From G965216695 sp965216695 (GTDB taxonomy: Bacteria > Pseudomonadota > Gammaproteobacteria > Pseudomonadales > Azotimanducaceae), in the NCBI GenBank assembly GCA_965216695.1, contig OZ244212.1, positions 4,951,857 through 5,015,856 on the forward strand: 64,000 bases of DNA, read 5' to 3'. Of this stretch, positions 9,358 through 19,290 are shown one piece after another. Position 1 is the first letter of the stretch. Each line of letters starts with the position of its first letter. The notes beneath the pieces are model-generated. The model saw nothing but the letters and a program-made list of their open reading frames with translations. It did not search any database and was not told where the DNA came from. Made by a program: the position numbers and the translations under genes.

Positions 9358-9948
9358 GTGGATGCCATCGCGCGCCTCATTGACGCGCTCCAAATTCTGC
9401 CCGGTGTGGGCCCCAAGGGTGCCCAGCGCATGGCGTTGCATCTGCTGCAGCACAATCGCAACGGAGCGGGTGCGCTCGCTAATGCGTTAACGGACGCTGT
9501 GCAACACGTGCGGCGGTGCCGCGTGTGCCGCACGCTGTCGACGGAAGACCTGTGCGGCCTATGCTCGGATGAACGCCGCGATGCGTCGCTGCTCTGTATT
9601 GTGGAGTCGCCAGCCGATATCTGGGCGATCGAACGGGCGGGCGGCTACGCGGGGCGTTACTTCGTGCTGCACGGCCGGCTATCGCCGTTGGACGGCGTAG
9701 GACCCCAGGACCTGGAATTCGATCATCTGCTAGACCTCGTACAGCAAGGGTCGCTCTCGGAGCTCATCGTGGCCACAAACCCCACCGTCGAGGGCGAGGC
9801 CACCGCGCACTACATCGTGGAACTGATTGGTTCCCATGTGGGAACGATTACGCGGATTGCCCACGGCGTACCGGTCGGGGGCGAACTTGAGTACGCGGAC
9901 GGAGGCACCATCGTGCACGCGCTCCAGGGACGGCGTGCCATTGATTGA
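9358..9948 (+). CDS. recR: Recombination protein RecR
   Basis: Partner of RecF/RecO in loading RecA on gapped DNA. It has an N-terminal helix-hairpin-helix (LQILPGVGPKGAQRMALHLL), a four-Cys zinc finger (CRVCRTLSTEDLCGLC) and a Toprim domain (LLCIVESPADIWAIE). It starts with GTG 12 bases after ybaB, with little Shine-Dalgarno, consistent with translational coupling. 196 residues against about 200 in the family. Confidence 0.96.
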   Translation: MDAIARLIDALQILPGVGPKGAQRMALHLLQHNRNGAGALANALTDAVQHVRRCRVCRTLSTEDLCGLCSDERRDASLLCIVESPADIWAIERAGGYAGRYFVLHGRLSPLDGVGPQDLEFDHLLDLVQQGSLSELIVATNPTVEGEATAHYIVELIGSHVGTITRIAHGVPVGGELEYADGGTIVHALQGRRAID

Positions 9949-11068
9949 ATGGGTGACGTCCAATAGCGATCTGGCGCGCGCGGTGGAACGCTGCGGCGAT
10001 CTGCTGGGATTTGACTCGGAGTTTCAGCGCACGGACACGTTCTATCCGATTCCCGCGCTGTATCAGGTCTCGAGCGGCGATACCGTATACCTGATCGACC
10101 CTCTGGGGATCGATGCGTGGGACCCGTTGCGCAACGTATTGACCAATCCTGCGAAGATCGTCTGCATGCACGCGTGCGCTGAGGATGTGGAGTTGCTTCG
10201 CTCGCATCTTCACGTGGTACCCAACACGCTGTTCGACACCCAGCTCGCGAACGCCTTTCTGCGGGATCGGTTCAGTGCAAGTTACGCAAACACCGTCGAG
10301 GATTGGCTTGGTGTTGAACTTGAAAAAAGTGAAACGCGCAGCAACTGGTTGAAGCGCCCGCTTTCGGACGAGCAAATTGCGTATGCGGTGGCGGATGTCA
10401 CCCATTTGCCGTTCCTGTACAAGTCCCTTCGGAGCGCCTTGAGTGACCTGGGGCGTTGGGCATGGTTCGTCGAAGACATGACGCGGTCGTATCCTTCGGA
10501 GCCGGCGGCGCCGCAGGACCACTACCTGGGTGTGAAGAACGCCTGGCGTTTGAGTGACGAACAACGCACGGTGCTGCAGCATCTTTGTGCATGGCGGGAA
10601 ACCCAGGCGCAAACGCGCGACGTACCCCGCAACCGTATCGTGCGCGACGAACATCTTTTGACCTTTTCGCAGATCGGGGAACTGAGTCCGTCGCAGATCG
10701 CCGAGACGCTACCTAAAAATGTTGCTCTGCGTTTTGCCGATGCGCTGCTCGACGCCCATGCCGCTGGCGTCGAGCGTGCGCGGGTGCATACAGCGCCGCC
10801 GCTCCCTGCTCCGCTGACACGCGCCGAGACGCGCGCGGTATCGCGCGTGCGTGACGTGGGTCGCGACCAGGCAATGCAACTCGGGATGGCTCCGGAACTT
10901 CTGAGCCGCAAGCGAGATGTTGAATCAGCGTATCGCGCATTTATCGAAACCGGAGAGCCCAACGCCTGGCTCAGCGGTTGGCGGTCAGACTTCCTGCTGG
11001 CTGCATATACGGAAGTCGCGGGACAAGATCTTGACGAGCGAGCGGATGGTCGAGCGCGCGGGCGATAG
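9935..11068 (+). CDS. rnd: Ribonuclease D
   Basis: 3'-5' exoribonuclease for tRNA maturation. DEDD exonuclease motifs: LLGFDSEFQR (Exo I), HACAEDVELL (Exo II) and YAVADVTHL (Exo III), followed by an HRDC helical domain (residues about 205-285). The likely start is GTG 9935 (reads VPLIEW), overlapping the end of recR by 14 bases; the frame stays open further upstream inside recR. 377 residues, normal length. Confidence 0.93.
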   Translation: MPLIEWVTSNSDLARAVERCGDLLGFDSEFQRTDTFYPIPALYQVSSGDTVYLIDPLGIDAWDPLRNVLTNPAKIVCMHACAEDVELLRSHLHVVPNTLFDTQLANAFLRDRFSASYANTVEDWLGVELEKSETRSNWLKRPLSDEQIAYAVADVTHLPFLYKSLRSALSDLGRWAWFVEDMTRSYPSEPAAPQDHYLGVKNAWRLSDEQRTVLQHLCAWRETQAQTRDVPRNRIVRDEHLLTFSQIGELSPSQIAETLPKNVALRFADALLDAHAAGVERARVHTAPPLPAPLTRAETRAVSRVRDVGRDQAMQLGMAPELLSRKRDVESAYRAFIETGEPNAWLSGWRSDFLLAAYTEVAGQDLDERADGRARGR

Positions 11069-11330
11069 CGTGCTCTGCGCCGTGTACCGCAGCCCCCGCA
11101 CGGAAGGCCTTTACCTGTTCGTGTCCGCTGCGGGCGGCGAGGAGCCCGCCGAGCGCTTCAATGTGATTCCGGTCCCGTTACTTGAGCGTTTCGGGACGCC
11201 AATATTTTCGTTCGAGTTCGAACTCCATGCAGAACGCACCCTTGTTCAGGCGGACGCCCGTACCGTGCTGCACGAACTGCGCTCGAACGGGTACTATCTG
11301 CAGATGCCGCCGAACGTCGAGCGATCGTGA
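11046..11330 (+). CDS. ycgL: YcgL-domain protein
   Basis: A 94-residue protein of the YcgL (DUF709) family, function unknown. The family pattern is clear: VLCAVYRSPRTEGLYLFV at the N terminus and NGYYLQMPP near the end. It starts inside the rnd 3' end (23-base overlap) and is directly followed by ycgN, suggesting one transcript. Confidence 0.88.
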   Translation: MVERAGDSVLCAVYRSPRTEGLYLFVSAAGGEEPAERFNVIPVPLLERFGTPIFSFEFELHAERTLVQADARTVLHELRSNGYYLQMPPNVERS

Positions 11331-11824
11331 GCTTCTGGGAAGGCCGAACACTGGCATCGCTTTCCGGCGAGGAATGGGAGTCCGTCTGCGATGGCTGTGC
11401 GCGGTGCTGTACGATCAAACTCCAAGACGTAGAGAGTGCTGCGGTTGCAGACACGGCGCTGGCATGCAAGCTGCTAGACTTGCGCACGTGTCGATGCACC
11501 GACTACGCAAACAGGCATGAGCGCGTACCCGACTGCATACGTATGACTCCGGAATCCGTGCAGGACCTGTTCTGGTTGCCGGATACGTGTGGCTATCGGC
11601 GGCTTGCCCGCGGCGCTGACCTGGACCCATCGCATCCGTTGGTCAGTGGCCGAGTCGACGCGATCCACACCATGGGCGTTTCCGTGCGCGGGCGTGTACT
11701 GCCGGAACACGCCGTGCATGAATCGGAATGGGAAGAGCACGTCGTCCGATGGATCGAGCCGGAAACGCGTCGCGAAGATACCGTGGGCGCAAACCCGTCG
11801 TACGACAGGGGGAGTGACGCATGA
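11327..11824 (+). CDS. ycgN: YcgN-family cysteine-cluster protein
   Basis: A 165-residue UPF0260/YcgN protein. It carries the CxxCxxCC-like cluster CDGCARCC near residue 21 and further cysteines (CKLLDLRTCRCTDY, PDCIRM, DTCGYRRL), which suggest a bound metal or Fe-S centre. Function is not established. GTG start overlaps the ycgL stop (GTGA), indicating coupling. Confidence 0.9.
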   Translation: MSFWEGRTLASLSGEEWESVCDGCARCCTIKLQDVESAAVADTALACKLLDLRTCRCTDYANRHERVPDCIRMTPESVQDLFWLPDTCGYRRLARGADLDPSHPLVSGRVDAIHTMGVSVRGRVLPEHAVHESEWEEHVVRWIEPETRREDTVGANPSYDRGSDA

Positions 11825-12159
11825 GTGCCCACGGCATCGCCTGGGTCATTGCGGGCGCCGCAGCCGTATTCGCGCTCTTTGCGGTGTTCCTGTTGACCCG
11901 CGGTGTGTCGAGCGCGGTTATTCGTAATACGATACGCGTGCTGTTGGCCGTGGTATTGCTGGTACCCGCGCCAGTTCCAGGCTACCCGCACGCGTATGCG
12001 CCGGCCTTCGTGGTAATTGCGTTCGAGGCGTTGTTGCAATCCGACGGGCGTGCGGAACAGGCGATCTGGTACCTGTCTGGCGCTGCGCTCGCGGCGATGA
12101 GCGTGCTCGCACTGGTTTATGGCGTACTTCATTGGCGCGATCGCGAGGATTCAAGCTAA
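11821..12159 (+). CDS. Small multi-pass membrane protein, unknown function
   Basis: A 112-residue protein with about four hydrophobic helices (residues 6-26, 38-55, 62-75 and 85-103). The start overlaps the ycgN stop (ATGA), so it is the last gene of the rnd-ycgL-ycgN run. No family recognised. No catalytic motif seen. Confidence 0.8.
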   Translation: MSAHGIAWVIAGAAAVFALFAVFLLTRGVSSAVIRNTIRVLLAVVLLVPAPVPGYPHAYAPAFVVIAFEALLQSDGRAEQAIWYLSGAALAAMSVLALVYGVLHWRDREDSS

Positions 12160-12461
12160 TATCGGACCAAAAAAGTTCAATAACGTATTGTTATTCCTAG
12201 ATTTTATTGTGACTTGTGTTCGGGATCAACGAAGAATGCGAGGTTGCGGCGCTGGCGAAGCCTGAATTAAAGTAGCCGGCTTGTTCCGAGAACAATTGAA
12301 GACAACCGCGGAGACCGGTATTCGGTCGACGGCGGTTTTCTGCGGCTTGCGCGTACTTCGCGGGCGCGCAGCGAGTTGTGCGGTTAGTCCAGCAGCCCGG
12401 AAACGTTCGGAAATCGTTCGAGTGACGCACGGTAAAACGAGAAACAGCACCAGGAGATCGC
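12160..12461. other. Intergenic region before the MoxR gene
   Basis: 302 bases with no gene I can support. A weak AATAAC-GTATT-GTTATT hairpin at about 12179-12196 could end the upstream operon. The rest should hold the promoter of the MoxR/VWA pair, but I see no convincing -35/-10 pair. Confidence 0.5.
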
Positions 12462-13310
12462 ATGATCTTTGACAGTACCGAGACTTATATTTCCACCGAA
12501 GAGTTGAGTATGGCGGTGGATGCCGCAGTGAAACTCGAGCGCCCACTGCTGGTGAAAGGCGAGCCTGGCACCGGCAAGACCATGCTTGCGGAAGAGGTTG
12601 CCAACTCGCTCGGACTGCGTCTCATTCAGTGGCACATCAAGTCGTCGACGAAGGCGATCAACGGGCTGTACGAATACGATGCGGTTTCCCGGCTACGGGA
12701 TTCCCAGCTCGGTGACGAACGCGTTCAGGACATTCGAAACTACATCAAGAAGGGAAAGCTCTGGGAGGCGTTCACCAGCGACGAGCGTGTCGTGCTCCTG
12801 ATCGACGAAATCGACAAAGCCGACATCGAATTTCCAAACGACCTGCTGCAGGAGCTGGATCGTATGGAATTTTTTGTTTACGAGCTGGGTGAGACGGTCA
12901 AAGCACAACAACGACCGATTGTTGTAATCACGTCCAACAACGAGAAAGAACTTCCCGACGCGTTCCTGCGTCGTTGTTTCTTCCACTACATCAATTTTCC
13001 GGATCGCGAGACGATGCAGCAGATCGTGGAAGTCCATCATCCGAGTCTGAAGCAGAACCTGGTGAAGGAAGCGATGGACATCTTCTTCGATATCCGCAAG
13101 GTGCCGGGGTTGAAGAAGAAACCATCCACGTCGGAGCTGATCGATTGGCTCAAGCTACTGATGGCCGATGATATTCCCGACGAGATTCTCACGAATCGCG
13201 ATTCCAGCAAGGCGATTCCGCCGTTATATGGCGCGCTTGTGAAGAACGAGCAGGACGTGCACCTGTTGGAGCGGCTCGCGTTCATGAATCGGCGGGATAG
13301 CCGGGGCTAG
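12462..13310 (+). CDS. MoxR-family AAA+ ATPase
   Basis: A 282-residue MoxR-type ATPase, thought to act as a chaperone that matures or activates a partner enzyme together with a VWA protein. Walker A is GEPGTGKTML, Walker B LLIDEIDKAD, and the sensor segment VVITSNNEKELPDAFLRRC is intact. The VWA partner follows 30 bases downstream, the classical pairing. The client is unknown; it could resemble the CoxD/CoxE system. Confidence 0.93.
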   Translation: MIFDSTETYISTEELSMAVDAAVKLERPLLVKGEPGTGKTMLAEEVANSLGLRLIQWHIKSSTKAINGLYEYDAVSRLRDSQLGDERVQDIRNYIKKGKLWEAFTSDERVVLLIDEIDKADIEFPNDLLQELDRMEFFVYELGETVKAQQRPIVVITSNNEKELPDAFLRRCFFHYINFPDRETMQQIVEVHHPSLKQNLVKEAMDIFFDIRKVPGLKKKPSTSELIDWLKLLMADDIPDEILTNRDSSKAIPPLYGALVKNEQDVHLLERLAFMNRRDSRG

Positions 13311-13340
13311 AGGATCGGGACCTAATTCGGGAGTCAAGCG

Positions 13341-14513
13341 ATGCTCATCAATTTCTTTCTCACGTTACGCAAGCACAAGGTACCCGTGACGATCCGTGAG
13401 CTGATGGATCTGCTGAGTGCAATGCGTCAACGCCTTGTGTATGCGGACATCGACGACTTCTACCTTCTGAGTCGCACCTGTCTGGTAAAAGACGAGAAGA
13501 ACTACGACAAGTTCGACCGTGCGTTCAGCGCGTACTTCAAAGGACTGGAAGATTTGCACGGCCTGCTCGAGTCGCTCATTCCCGACGAATGGCTGCGGCG
13601 CGAGTTCGAGCGCTCGCTGACGCCGGAAGAACTCGAGAAGATCGATTCGCTGGGAGGGCTCGAGAAGCTCATCGAGGCGTTCAAGGAAGCCAAAGAAGAA
13701 GCGGAACGGCGCGAGGCTGAGAAGGCGAAGGAGGGCAAGGAAGGCGAGGAAGGTGAAGACCCGGACCGCCAGGGCAAGAAGGGTCCGGGCGGCATGGGCA
13801 AAGGCAAGAAAAAGAAGGCGAAGAAGGTCTGGGACGAGCGCCAGTATAAGAACCTCGACGATTCGGTGGAGATCGGGACACGCAACATAAAGATGGCACT
13901 GAGACGCCTGCGTAAGTTTGCGCGAACGGGCGTCGACGAAGAATTGGACATGCCGGGCACAATCCGCTCCACGGCGCACAACGGGGGCATGCTCGATATC
14001 AAGATGCAACCGGAACGGCGCAACACCGTGAAAGTGCTTCTATTCCTGGATATAGGCGGATCGATGGACGCGCACGTGAAGGTGTGCGAAGAACTCTTCT
14101 CGGCGACGCGCACGGAATTCAAGCATCTGGAAAGTTACTACTTCCACAACTTCGTCTACGAATCCGTATGGAAGGACAACAAACGGCGAATGAACGAACG
14201 GATTCCCACATGGGAGATCCTCAACAAGTTCGCGCACGACTACAAAGTGGTGTTCGTGGGGGATGCGACGATGGCACCCTACGAGATCACGCATGCGGGT
14301 GGAAGCGTGGAACACTGGAACGAAGAGCCGGGTGCCGATTGGATGCATCGCTTCACTGGCCTCTACGACAAGCTCGTGTGGATCAATCCCACGCCCCAGG
14401 AAACTTGGGAGTATTCGACGTCGGTGGGAATGACACAGGAACTCGTGAAAGGGCAGATGTACCCGCTCACCATTCGCGGCCTCGAAGAAGGCATGGCGTA
14501 CCTTTCGAAGTAA
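13341..14513 (+). CDS. VWA-domain protein, CoxE-like partner of MoxR
   Basis: 390 residues. The N-terminal helical part (NFFLTLRKHKVPVTIRELMD) resembles CoxE-like proteins. A very charged Lys/Glu linker lies around residues 112-165, and the C-terminal von Willebrand A fold carries a MIDAS-like DIGGSMDAHVKV, where the usual DxSxS reads D-I-G-G-S; the first Ser is therefore replaced by Gly. It should bind the MoxR ATPase encoded just upstream. Confidence 0.9.
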   Translation: MLINFFLTLRKHKVPVTIRELMDLLSAMRQRLVYADIDDFYLLSRTCLVKDEKNYDKFDRAFSAYFKGLEDLHGLLESLIPDEWLRREFERSLTPEELEKIDSLGGLEKLIEAFKEAKEEAERREAEKAKEGKEGEEGEDPDRQGKKGPGGMGKGKKKKAKKVWDERQYKNLDDSVEIGTRNIKMALRRLRKFARTGVDEELDMPGTIRSTAHNGGMLDIKMQPERRNTVKVLLFLDIGGSMDAHVKVCEELFSATRTEFKHLESYYFHNFVYESVWKDNKRRMNERIPTWEILNKFAHDYKVVFVGDATMAPYEITHAGGSVEHWNEEPGADWMHRFTGLYDKLVWINPTPQETWEYSTSVGMTQELVKGQMYPLTIRGLEEGMAYLSK

Positions 14514-14548
14514 CCGGCGCGTTGCTTGGACCGGCGTCGGGGAAAAAT

Positions 14549-14583
14549 ACCGGGCCGCTCCGATACTGCTGGATTGGCCCGGT
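14549..14583 (+). terminator. Inverted repeat after the MoxR/VWA pair
   Basis: ACCGGGCC and GGCCCGGT form an eight-base-pair stem with a 19-base loop, 36 bases after the VWA gene. No T-run follows, so it may terminate poorly or be an RNA-stabilising hairpin. Confidence 0.4.
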
Positions 14584-14686
14584 GCACCGGTACTGCATGA
14601 TCCGATGTGCGCGCAAGATTACCGGCCGCGGCCGCTGCAAATGTAAGCGCTCGTAAGCGCTTCGAGGGCACCGCGCTACATTCGAT

Positions 14687-17600
14687 ATGTCGCCAGCGTT
14701 TCAATTTTCACCCGAAACCGTCAGTTGCGTTGATGCGGCGCGGCTGCGTCGCATGGTAAAGCACGATCCGGCGCGCGCTCGTGAACTGCTGCCCGATTGT
14801 CAGCGGCGCCTCGAAGCGCGCCGGTGGTCGCCTGCGCCGGAGGTTGCCCAAGAACTCCCGATTGCAGCGAAAGCATCGGAGATCGTCGAGCTGCTGCGTT
14901 CACATCGCGTCGTAATCGTGGCCGGCGAAACCGGATCGGGGAAAACGACCCAACTGCCGAAACTCTGTCTGCAGGCGGGACGCGGCGTTCGCGGCGCGAT
15001 CGCCCATACACAACCGCGCCGGCTTGCGGCCCGCACGGTGGCCGCGCGGATTGCCGAGGAAAGTGGAACACCCATGGGCGACCGCGTGGGATACGCGGTG
15101 CGCTTCGCAAACCGAACGTCCGAGCGCACCCAGGTTAAGCTGATGACAGATGGCCTGTTGCTCGCAGAGATCGCGTCAGACCGTCAGCTGTTGCGGTATG
15201 ACACCGTGATCGTCGATGAGGCCCACGAACGCAGTCTGAACGTTGATTTTCTGCTCGGCTATCTGAAACAGTTGAGTCGCCGACGGCAGGATCTGACGAT
15301 CGTGGTGACGAGCGCAACCATCGACGTGGAGGCCTTCGCGGCCTACTTCGACAACGCGCCGGTGGTCGAAGTGAGCGGTCGGGGCTATCCGGTAGAACTA
15401 CGCTACGTGGATACCGAAGATGCAGAAGGCGCACTAGTCGCAAGCATTGAAGACATTGCGAAGGCACCGCTCACGGCTGCGCGGGACGTACTCGTGTTTC
15501 AGTACGGAGAGCGGGAGATCTTTTCCACTGCGCGGACGTTGCGGCAGCACTTTGGTGACTCGCTGGAAGTTCTACCGCTGTACGCGCGTCTGCCGCGCGC
15601 CCAACAGCAGAAGGTATTCACGCCGGGGCGCCGCCGCCGAGTGATTCTTGCGACCAATGTGGCCGAAACGTCGCTTACCGTGCCCAACATCGGCTATGTC
15701 ATAGACCCGGGATTCGCGCGTATCAGTCGGTATGCCTATGGATCGAAGCTGCAGCGTCTTCCGGTCGAAGCCATCTCGCAGGCGAGCGCACAGCAGCGCG
15801 CGGGGCGAGCAGGGCGGATTGCACCAGGCGAATGCGTTCGCCTCTACAGCCAGACCGATTTTGCGGGGCGACCAGAGTTTACCGATCCAGAGATCCGACG
15901 CACGAATCTTGCGGCGGTGATACTCCAGATGCGTATGCTGGGGTTTGGTCGCGTCGCCGATTTTCCATTCCTCGATCCCCCACAACCCCAGGCCGTGCGC
16001 GCTGGACAGCGGCTGTTGGAAGAACTGGGCGCGCTGCACGGTGACAAGATCACGAAACTGGGTCGGCGGATCGCGTCGTTTCCGGTAGACCCACGCCTCG
16101 CTCGCATGCTCGTAGCGGCAGAGCCCCTCGGGTGTGTCGCGGAACTGTTAGTACTGGTGAGCGCGCAGGCGATTCAGGACCCGCGCGAACGACCGCCAGA
16201 CAAGCGGGGATCTGCCGACGCGGCCCACGAAAGGTTCTCGGACGAGCGCTCGGATTTCCTCGGGCTGCTCAAGTTGTGGGCGTGGTTGCGGGAAACGCGG
16301 TCCCAGCTGTCGCGTCGGCAGTTCGACAAGCGACTACGGCAGATGTTTCTGTCGCCTGCACGGGTCGTTGAGTGGTGGGATATGCACCGGCAATTGCGGG
16401 CCGTCGCGGAACAGCAGGGCATGTCGATCAACGCGGCACCGGCCGGGTATGCCGCGGTTCATCGCGCGCTCACGACGGGATCGCTGAGTTTCGTCGGAAT
16501 GCACGATGAGAAGGGCAACTATCTGGGCCCGCGTGGACTGAAGTTTCGGATCTTCCCAGGGTCTGCGGTGTCGGGGCGTTCGCCGAAATGGATCATTGCC
16601 GGAGAGATTGCAGAAACAGCGAGGGTTTACGCGCGCGCGGTGGCCTCCGTCGAGGCGAAATGGATTGAGGACGCCGCCGCGCACCTGGTGAAACGCCGGG
16701 TGGCGGACCCGCACTGGAGTCTTCGCAAGGGCGAGGTGATGGCGTACGAATGGGTCACCCTGTACGGCCTGCCGCTGGTGGAACGGCGTCCGATCCGGTA
16801 CGAGGGTATCGATCGCGCCGCGTGCCGGCAGATGTTCATAGCCGACGGCCTGGTTGCCGGCGCACTGAAACAACCGCCTGCGTTTCTGGACGCCAATCTG
16901 AAGCGTCAGCGCGAGGTGCTCGATGAAGAGGCGAAAACCCGCGCGCGCGGTATTGCAGCGGATCCCGATGAGCTGGCAGCTTGGTATGACGCGCGATTGC
17001 CCGAAGACGTGTGCAGTGTACGCAGGCTCGTACGCTGGCTGAAGAAAGATCCGCAGCGGGACGCGTTGCTGCGCTTCGGTGAAGAAGACGTTCGAACCAG
17101 CGGCGCGGCGCGCGCGAGCGAACGCGCCTTTCCCGGCACGTTGGAATACCAAGGGATAACGTTGACGCTACGGTACCGTTTCGCGCCGGGGGAGGCGGAT
17201 GATGGCGTTTGCGTGCGGGTTCCGGTGGGCATGCTTGCGGGCATCAGCGAAGAGCGATTGCAATGGAACGTTCCTGGCAACCTACCGCTCGTTGTGGAAG
17301 CCTGGTTGCGGGCGTTGCCAAAGCGCCTGCGACGTCAGGTGAGCCCCATTTCAGATCGCGTAGACGAGGTGTGTACGCAGATCGACCGGCGGAACCTGTT
17401 CGGCAACGCGAAGCTTGAGAATGCGCTGGCGGAGATTCTCCGCGACCTGTATGGGATCAACGTGGTGCACGGCGACTGGAACAGGGAGCGTTTGGATCCG
17501 CAGGTATCGATGTTCGTCGAAGTCGAAGACGAACAGGGTCGAGTGATTGCGAGCGGGCGCGATCTGGGTGCGTTGAAATCGCAGTTTCGAGAATATGTTT

Positions 17601-18499
17601 CTGACGTGGTGTCGCGAGCGTCGCAGCGCCTGGATACGCGGGCGTGGACGTCGTTTCCGGAAACGGACATTCCTGATTCTGAAGTACTCGAAGAGCGTGG
17701 TGTACCCACGGTGGTGTATCCGGCGATCGTAGACCGGGAAACCCACGTTGAGCTCGACTATTTTGCCAGCCGGCGCGAACAACGTGCAGCCAATCGCCGA
17801 GGACTCGTCCGCCTCGTGCTGCTCGAACAGGGCGACCTTCGCAGGTCGATGCGCCGTGCCTTGTCCGATGACCGGCGCCTCGGCCTTCTGTTTGCGCCGC
17901 TCGGCAACGCCGACGTATTGTTCGACGAACTGGTCAGCGCTGTCGTTTGGAACGAGTTATTTGAAGATCAGGGCGTCGTCCGCGACCGCGACACCTTCGC
18001 TGCAATCGTGCGCTCCCGACGGGCGCGGATTTATCCACAATTCGAATCAATGCGGCAGATACTTGCGGAGGTACTGGAGAAACGGCTTCAGCTAGTTCAA
18101 CTGCTGGAGAGCCTCGATTCGCCGGCATTCGTGGCAACGGTCAAGGACGCCCGCGAACAGCTGGATTCGCTGGTCTCGTCCCGGATGCTTACGGACACTC
18201 GGCTCGACCACTTTGCCCACTTCCCCCGATACCTGGATGCGCTTGCGTATCGACTCGGAAACCTGCAGGGCAAGGTTGCAAGGGACCGCGACCTGGCCGA
18301 TAGCGTGGGGGCGCTGCGGACCCGGATCGAAGCGCTCAGCGCCCACGACGCTGATCGCGACGAGGTCCAGGCCCTCCGCTTTGCGTTGGAGGAACTGCGC
18401 GTCGCGTTGTTTGCGGAGCCATTGCGCAAGGAACGCATTTCCGTGAAACGGTTGGACAAGCGAATAGAGGTGGCCGAGCGGGCGTCGGGGCTGCGCTGA
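14687..18499 (+). CDS. hrpA: ATP-dependent RNA helicase HrpA
   Basis: A 1270-residue DEAH-box helicase, close to E. coli HrpA (1300), linked to mRNA processing and rescue of stalled ribosomes. Motifs are in order: GETGSGKTT (I), DEAHERS (II), TSATID (III) and QRAGRAGR (VI), then the helicase-associated and OB-fold regions and the long C-terminal DUF3418 region. ATG at 14687 gives the normal N terminus. It stands alone. Confidence 0.96.
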   Translation: MSPAFQFSPETVSCVDAARLRRMVKHDPARARELLPDCQRRLEARRWSPAPEVAQELPIAAKASEIVELLRSHRVVIVAGETGSGKTTQLPKLCLQAGRGVRGAIAHTQPRRLAARTVAARIAEESGTPMGDRVGYAVRFANRTSERTQVKLMTDGLLLAEIASDRQLLRYDTVIVDEAHERSLNVDFLLGYLKQLSRRRQDLTIVVTSATIDVEAFAAYFDNAPVVEVSGRGYPVELRYVDTEDAEGALVASIEDIAKAPLTAARDVLVFQYGEREIFSTARTLRQHFGDSLEVLPLYARLPRAQQQKVFTPGRRRRVILATNVAETSLTVPNIGYVIDPGFARISRYAYGSKLQRLPVEAISQASAQQRAGRAGRIAPGECVRLYSQTDFAGRPEFTDPEIRRTNLAAVILQMRMLGFGRVADFPFLDPPQPQAVRAGQRLLEELGALHGDKITKLGRRIASFPVDPRLARMLVAAEPLGCVAELLVLVSAQAIQDPRERPPDKRGSADAAHERFSDERSDFLGLLKLWAWLRETRSQLSRRQFDKRLRQMFLSPARVVEWWDMHRQLRAVAEQQGMSINAAPAGYAAVHRALTTGSLSFVGMHDEKGNYLGPRGLKFRIFPGSAVSGRSPKWIIAGEIAETARVYARAVASVEAKWIEDAAAHLVKRRVADPHWSLRKGEVMAYEWVTLYGLPLVERRPIRYEGIDRAACRQMFIADGLVAGALKQPPAFLDANLKRQREVLDEEAKTRARGIAADPDELAAWYDARLPEDVCSVRRLVRWLKKDPQRDALLRFGEEDVRTSGAARASERAFPGTLEYQGITLTLRYRFAPGEADDGVCVRVPVGMLAGISEERLQWNVPGNLPLVVEAWLRALPKRLRRQVSPISDRVDEVCTQIDRRNLFGNAKLENALAEILRDLYGINVVHGDWNRERLDPQVSMFVEVEDEQGRVIASGRDLGALKSQFREYVSDVVSRASQRLDTRAWTSFPETDIPDSEVLEERGVPTVVYPAIVDRETHVELDYFASRREQRAANRRGLVRLVLLEQGDLRRSMRRALSDDRRLGLLFAPLGNADVLFDELVSAVVWNELFEDQGVVRDRDTFAAIVRSRRARIYPQFESMRQILAEVLEKRLQLVQLLESLDSPAFVATVKDAREQLDSLVSSRMLTDTRLDHFAHFPRYLDALAYRLGNLQGKVARDRDLADSVGALRTRIEALSAHDADRDEVQALRFALEELRVALFAEPLRKERISVKRLDKRIEVAERASGLR

Positions 18500-18640
18500 T
18501 GGGCTATACTGCGGTGGATTGGTCGCCCGGGAACCAACAGGGGGGTGGACGGTCAATACTGAGGAGTCATTCGTAGCGGGACCGTGCGAGGGGTCGTACC
18601 CGATCGCGCGTCGGCGCAAAATGACGGCATGTTGTGGAAG

Positions 18641-18680
18641 GCTGCGAAGAGGTGCGAAGAGGTGCGAAGAGTTGCGAAAG
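18641..18680 (+). repeat. Four tandem 10-base repeats upstream of the hvfA-like gene
   Basis: Four consecutive decamers: GCTGCGAAGA, GGTGCGAAGA, GGTGCGAAGA and GTTGCGAAAG. They lie in the 370-base gap (18500-18869) between hrpA and the precursor gene, which holds no other gene I can support. The spacing of about one helical turn would suit a regulator binding one face of DNA, but this is inference. Confidence 0.55.
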
Positions 18681-18869
18681 GCCGCGAGGGTTACGGACGC
18701 AACGGACCAAATGTAACCATCGTGACCAAAGCAACGTAACGTAGGTAGGTCAGTTAGCGAACGAATATTAGCTACGCTGGCAAATCAATCTGCTCAGGCG
18801 CCGTAGGCTTCGGCCGGCCTGGATACGCAAATACACGTGTCGAACGTGAACAATTGGAGACGAAAAAAG

Positions 18870-19280
18870 ATGCTGAATCGGAAACTGAAGCCCATTGCCG
18901 CAACCGTCGGCACGGCGTTTGCTGCATCGTTGGCTTCGGCGGCAATCGCTGACGTTGAAACGAGCCCCTTCGCGCTGACCGATCTTTCGCAGGGCTACAA
19001 CCTCGCGGGCGACGACGGCGAGGGCAAGTGCGGTGAAGGCAAGTGCGGCGAGGGCGACGACGCCAGCGGCGAAGGCCAATGCGGTGAAGGAAAGTGCGGC
19101 GAAGGTAGCGCCGATGCCGAGGGCCAGTGCGGCGAGGGCAAATGTGGCGAAGGCAAGTGCGGCGAAGGAAAAGCCGACGGTGAAGGCCAATGTGGCGAAG
19201 GTAAGTGTGGCGAAGGCCAGTGTGGCGAAGACAAAGCCGAAGGCGAAGGCAAATGCGGCGAAGGTAAGTGCGGCGGCTGA
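18870..19280 (+). CDS. hvfA: HvfA-like secreted RiPP precursor with twelve EG[K/Q]CG motifs
   Basis: A 136-residue precursor. Residues 1-27 are a Sec signal peptide (basic start, hydrophobic core, cleavage after SAAIA). It is followed by the family leader segment SPFALTDLSQGYNLA, then a low-complexity region with 12 cysteines, all in EGKCG or EGQCG units (eight K, four Q), ending KCGG. Families with this pattern (HvfA, oxazolin-type) have their Cys converted by an MNIO/DUF692 enzyme to copper-binding oxazolone/thioamide groups. ATG 18870 is preceded by GGAGA; an upstream in-frame ATG at 18837 would spoil the signal peptide. Followed by a strong terminator, then the enzyme genes. Confidence 0.9.
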   Translation: MLNRKLKPIAATVGTAFAASLASAAIADVETSPFALTDLSQGYNLAGDDGEGKCGEGKCGEGDDASGEGQCGEGKCGEGSADAEGQCGEGKCGEGKCGEGKADGEGQCGEGKCGEGQCGEDKAEGEGKCGEGKCGG

Positions 19281-19290
19281 TCGGCTAGCC

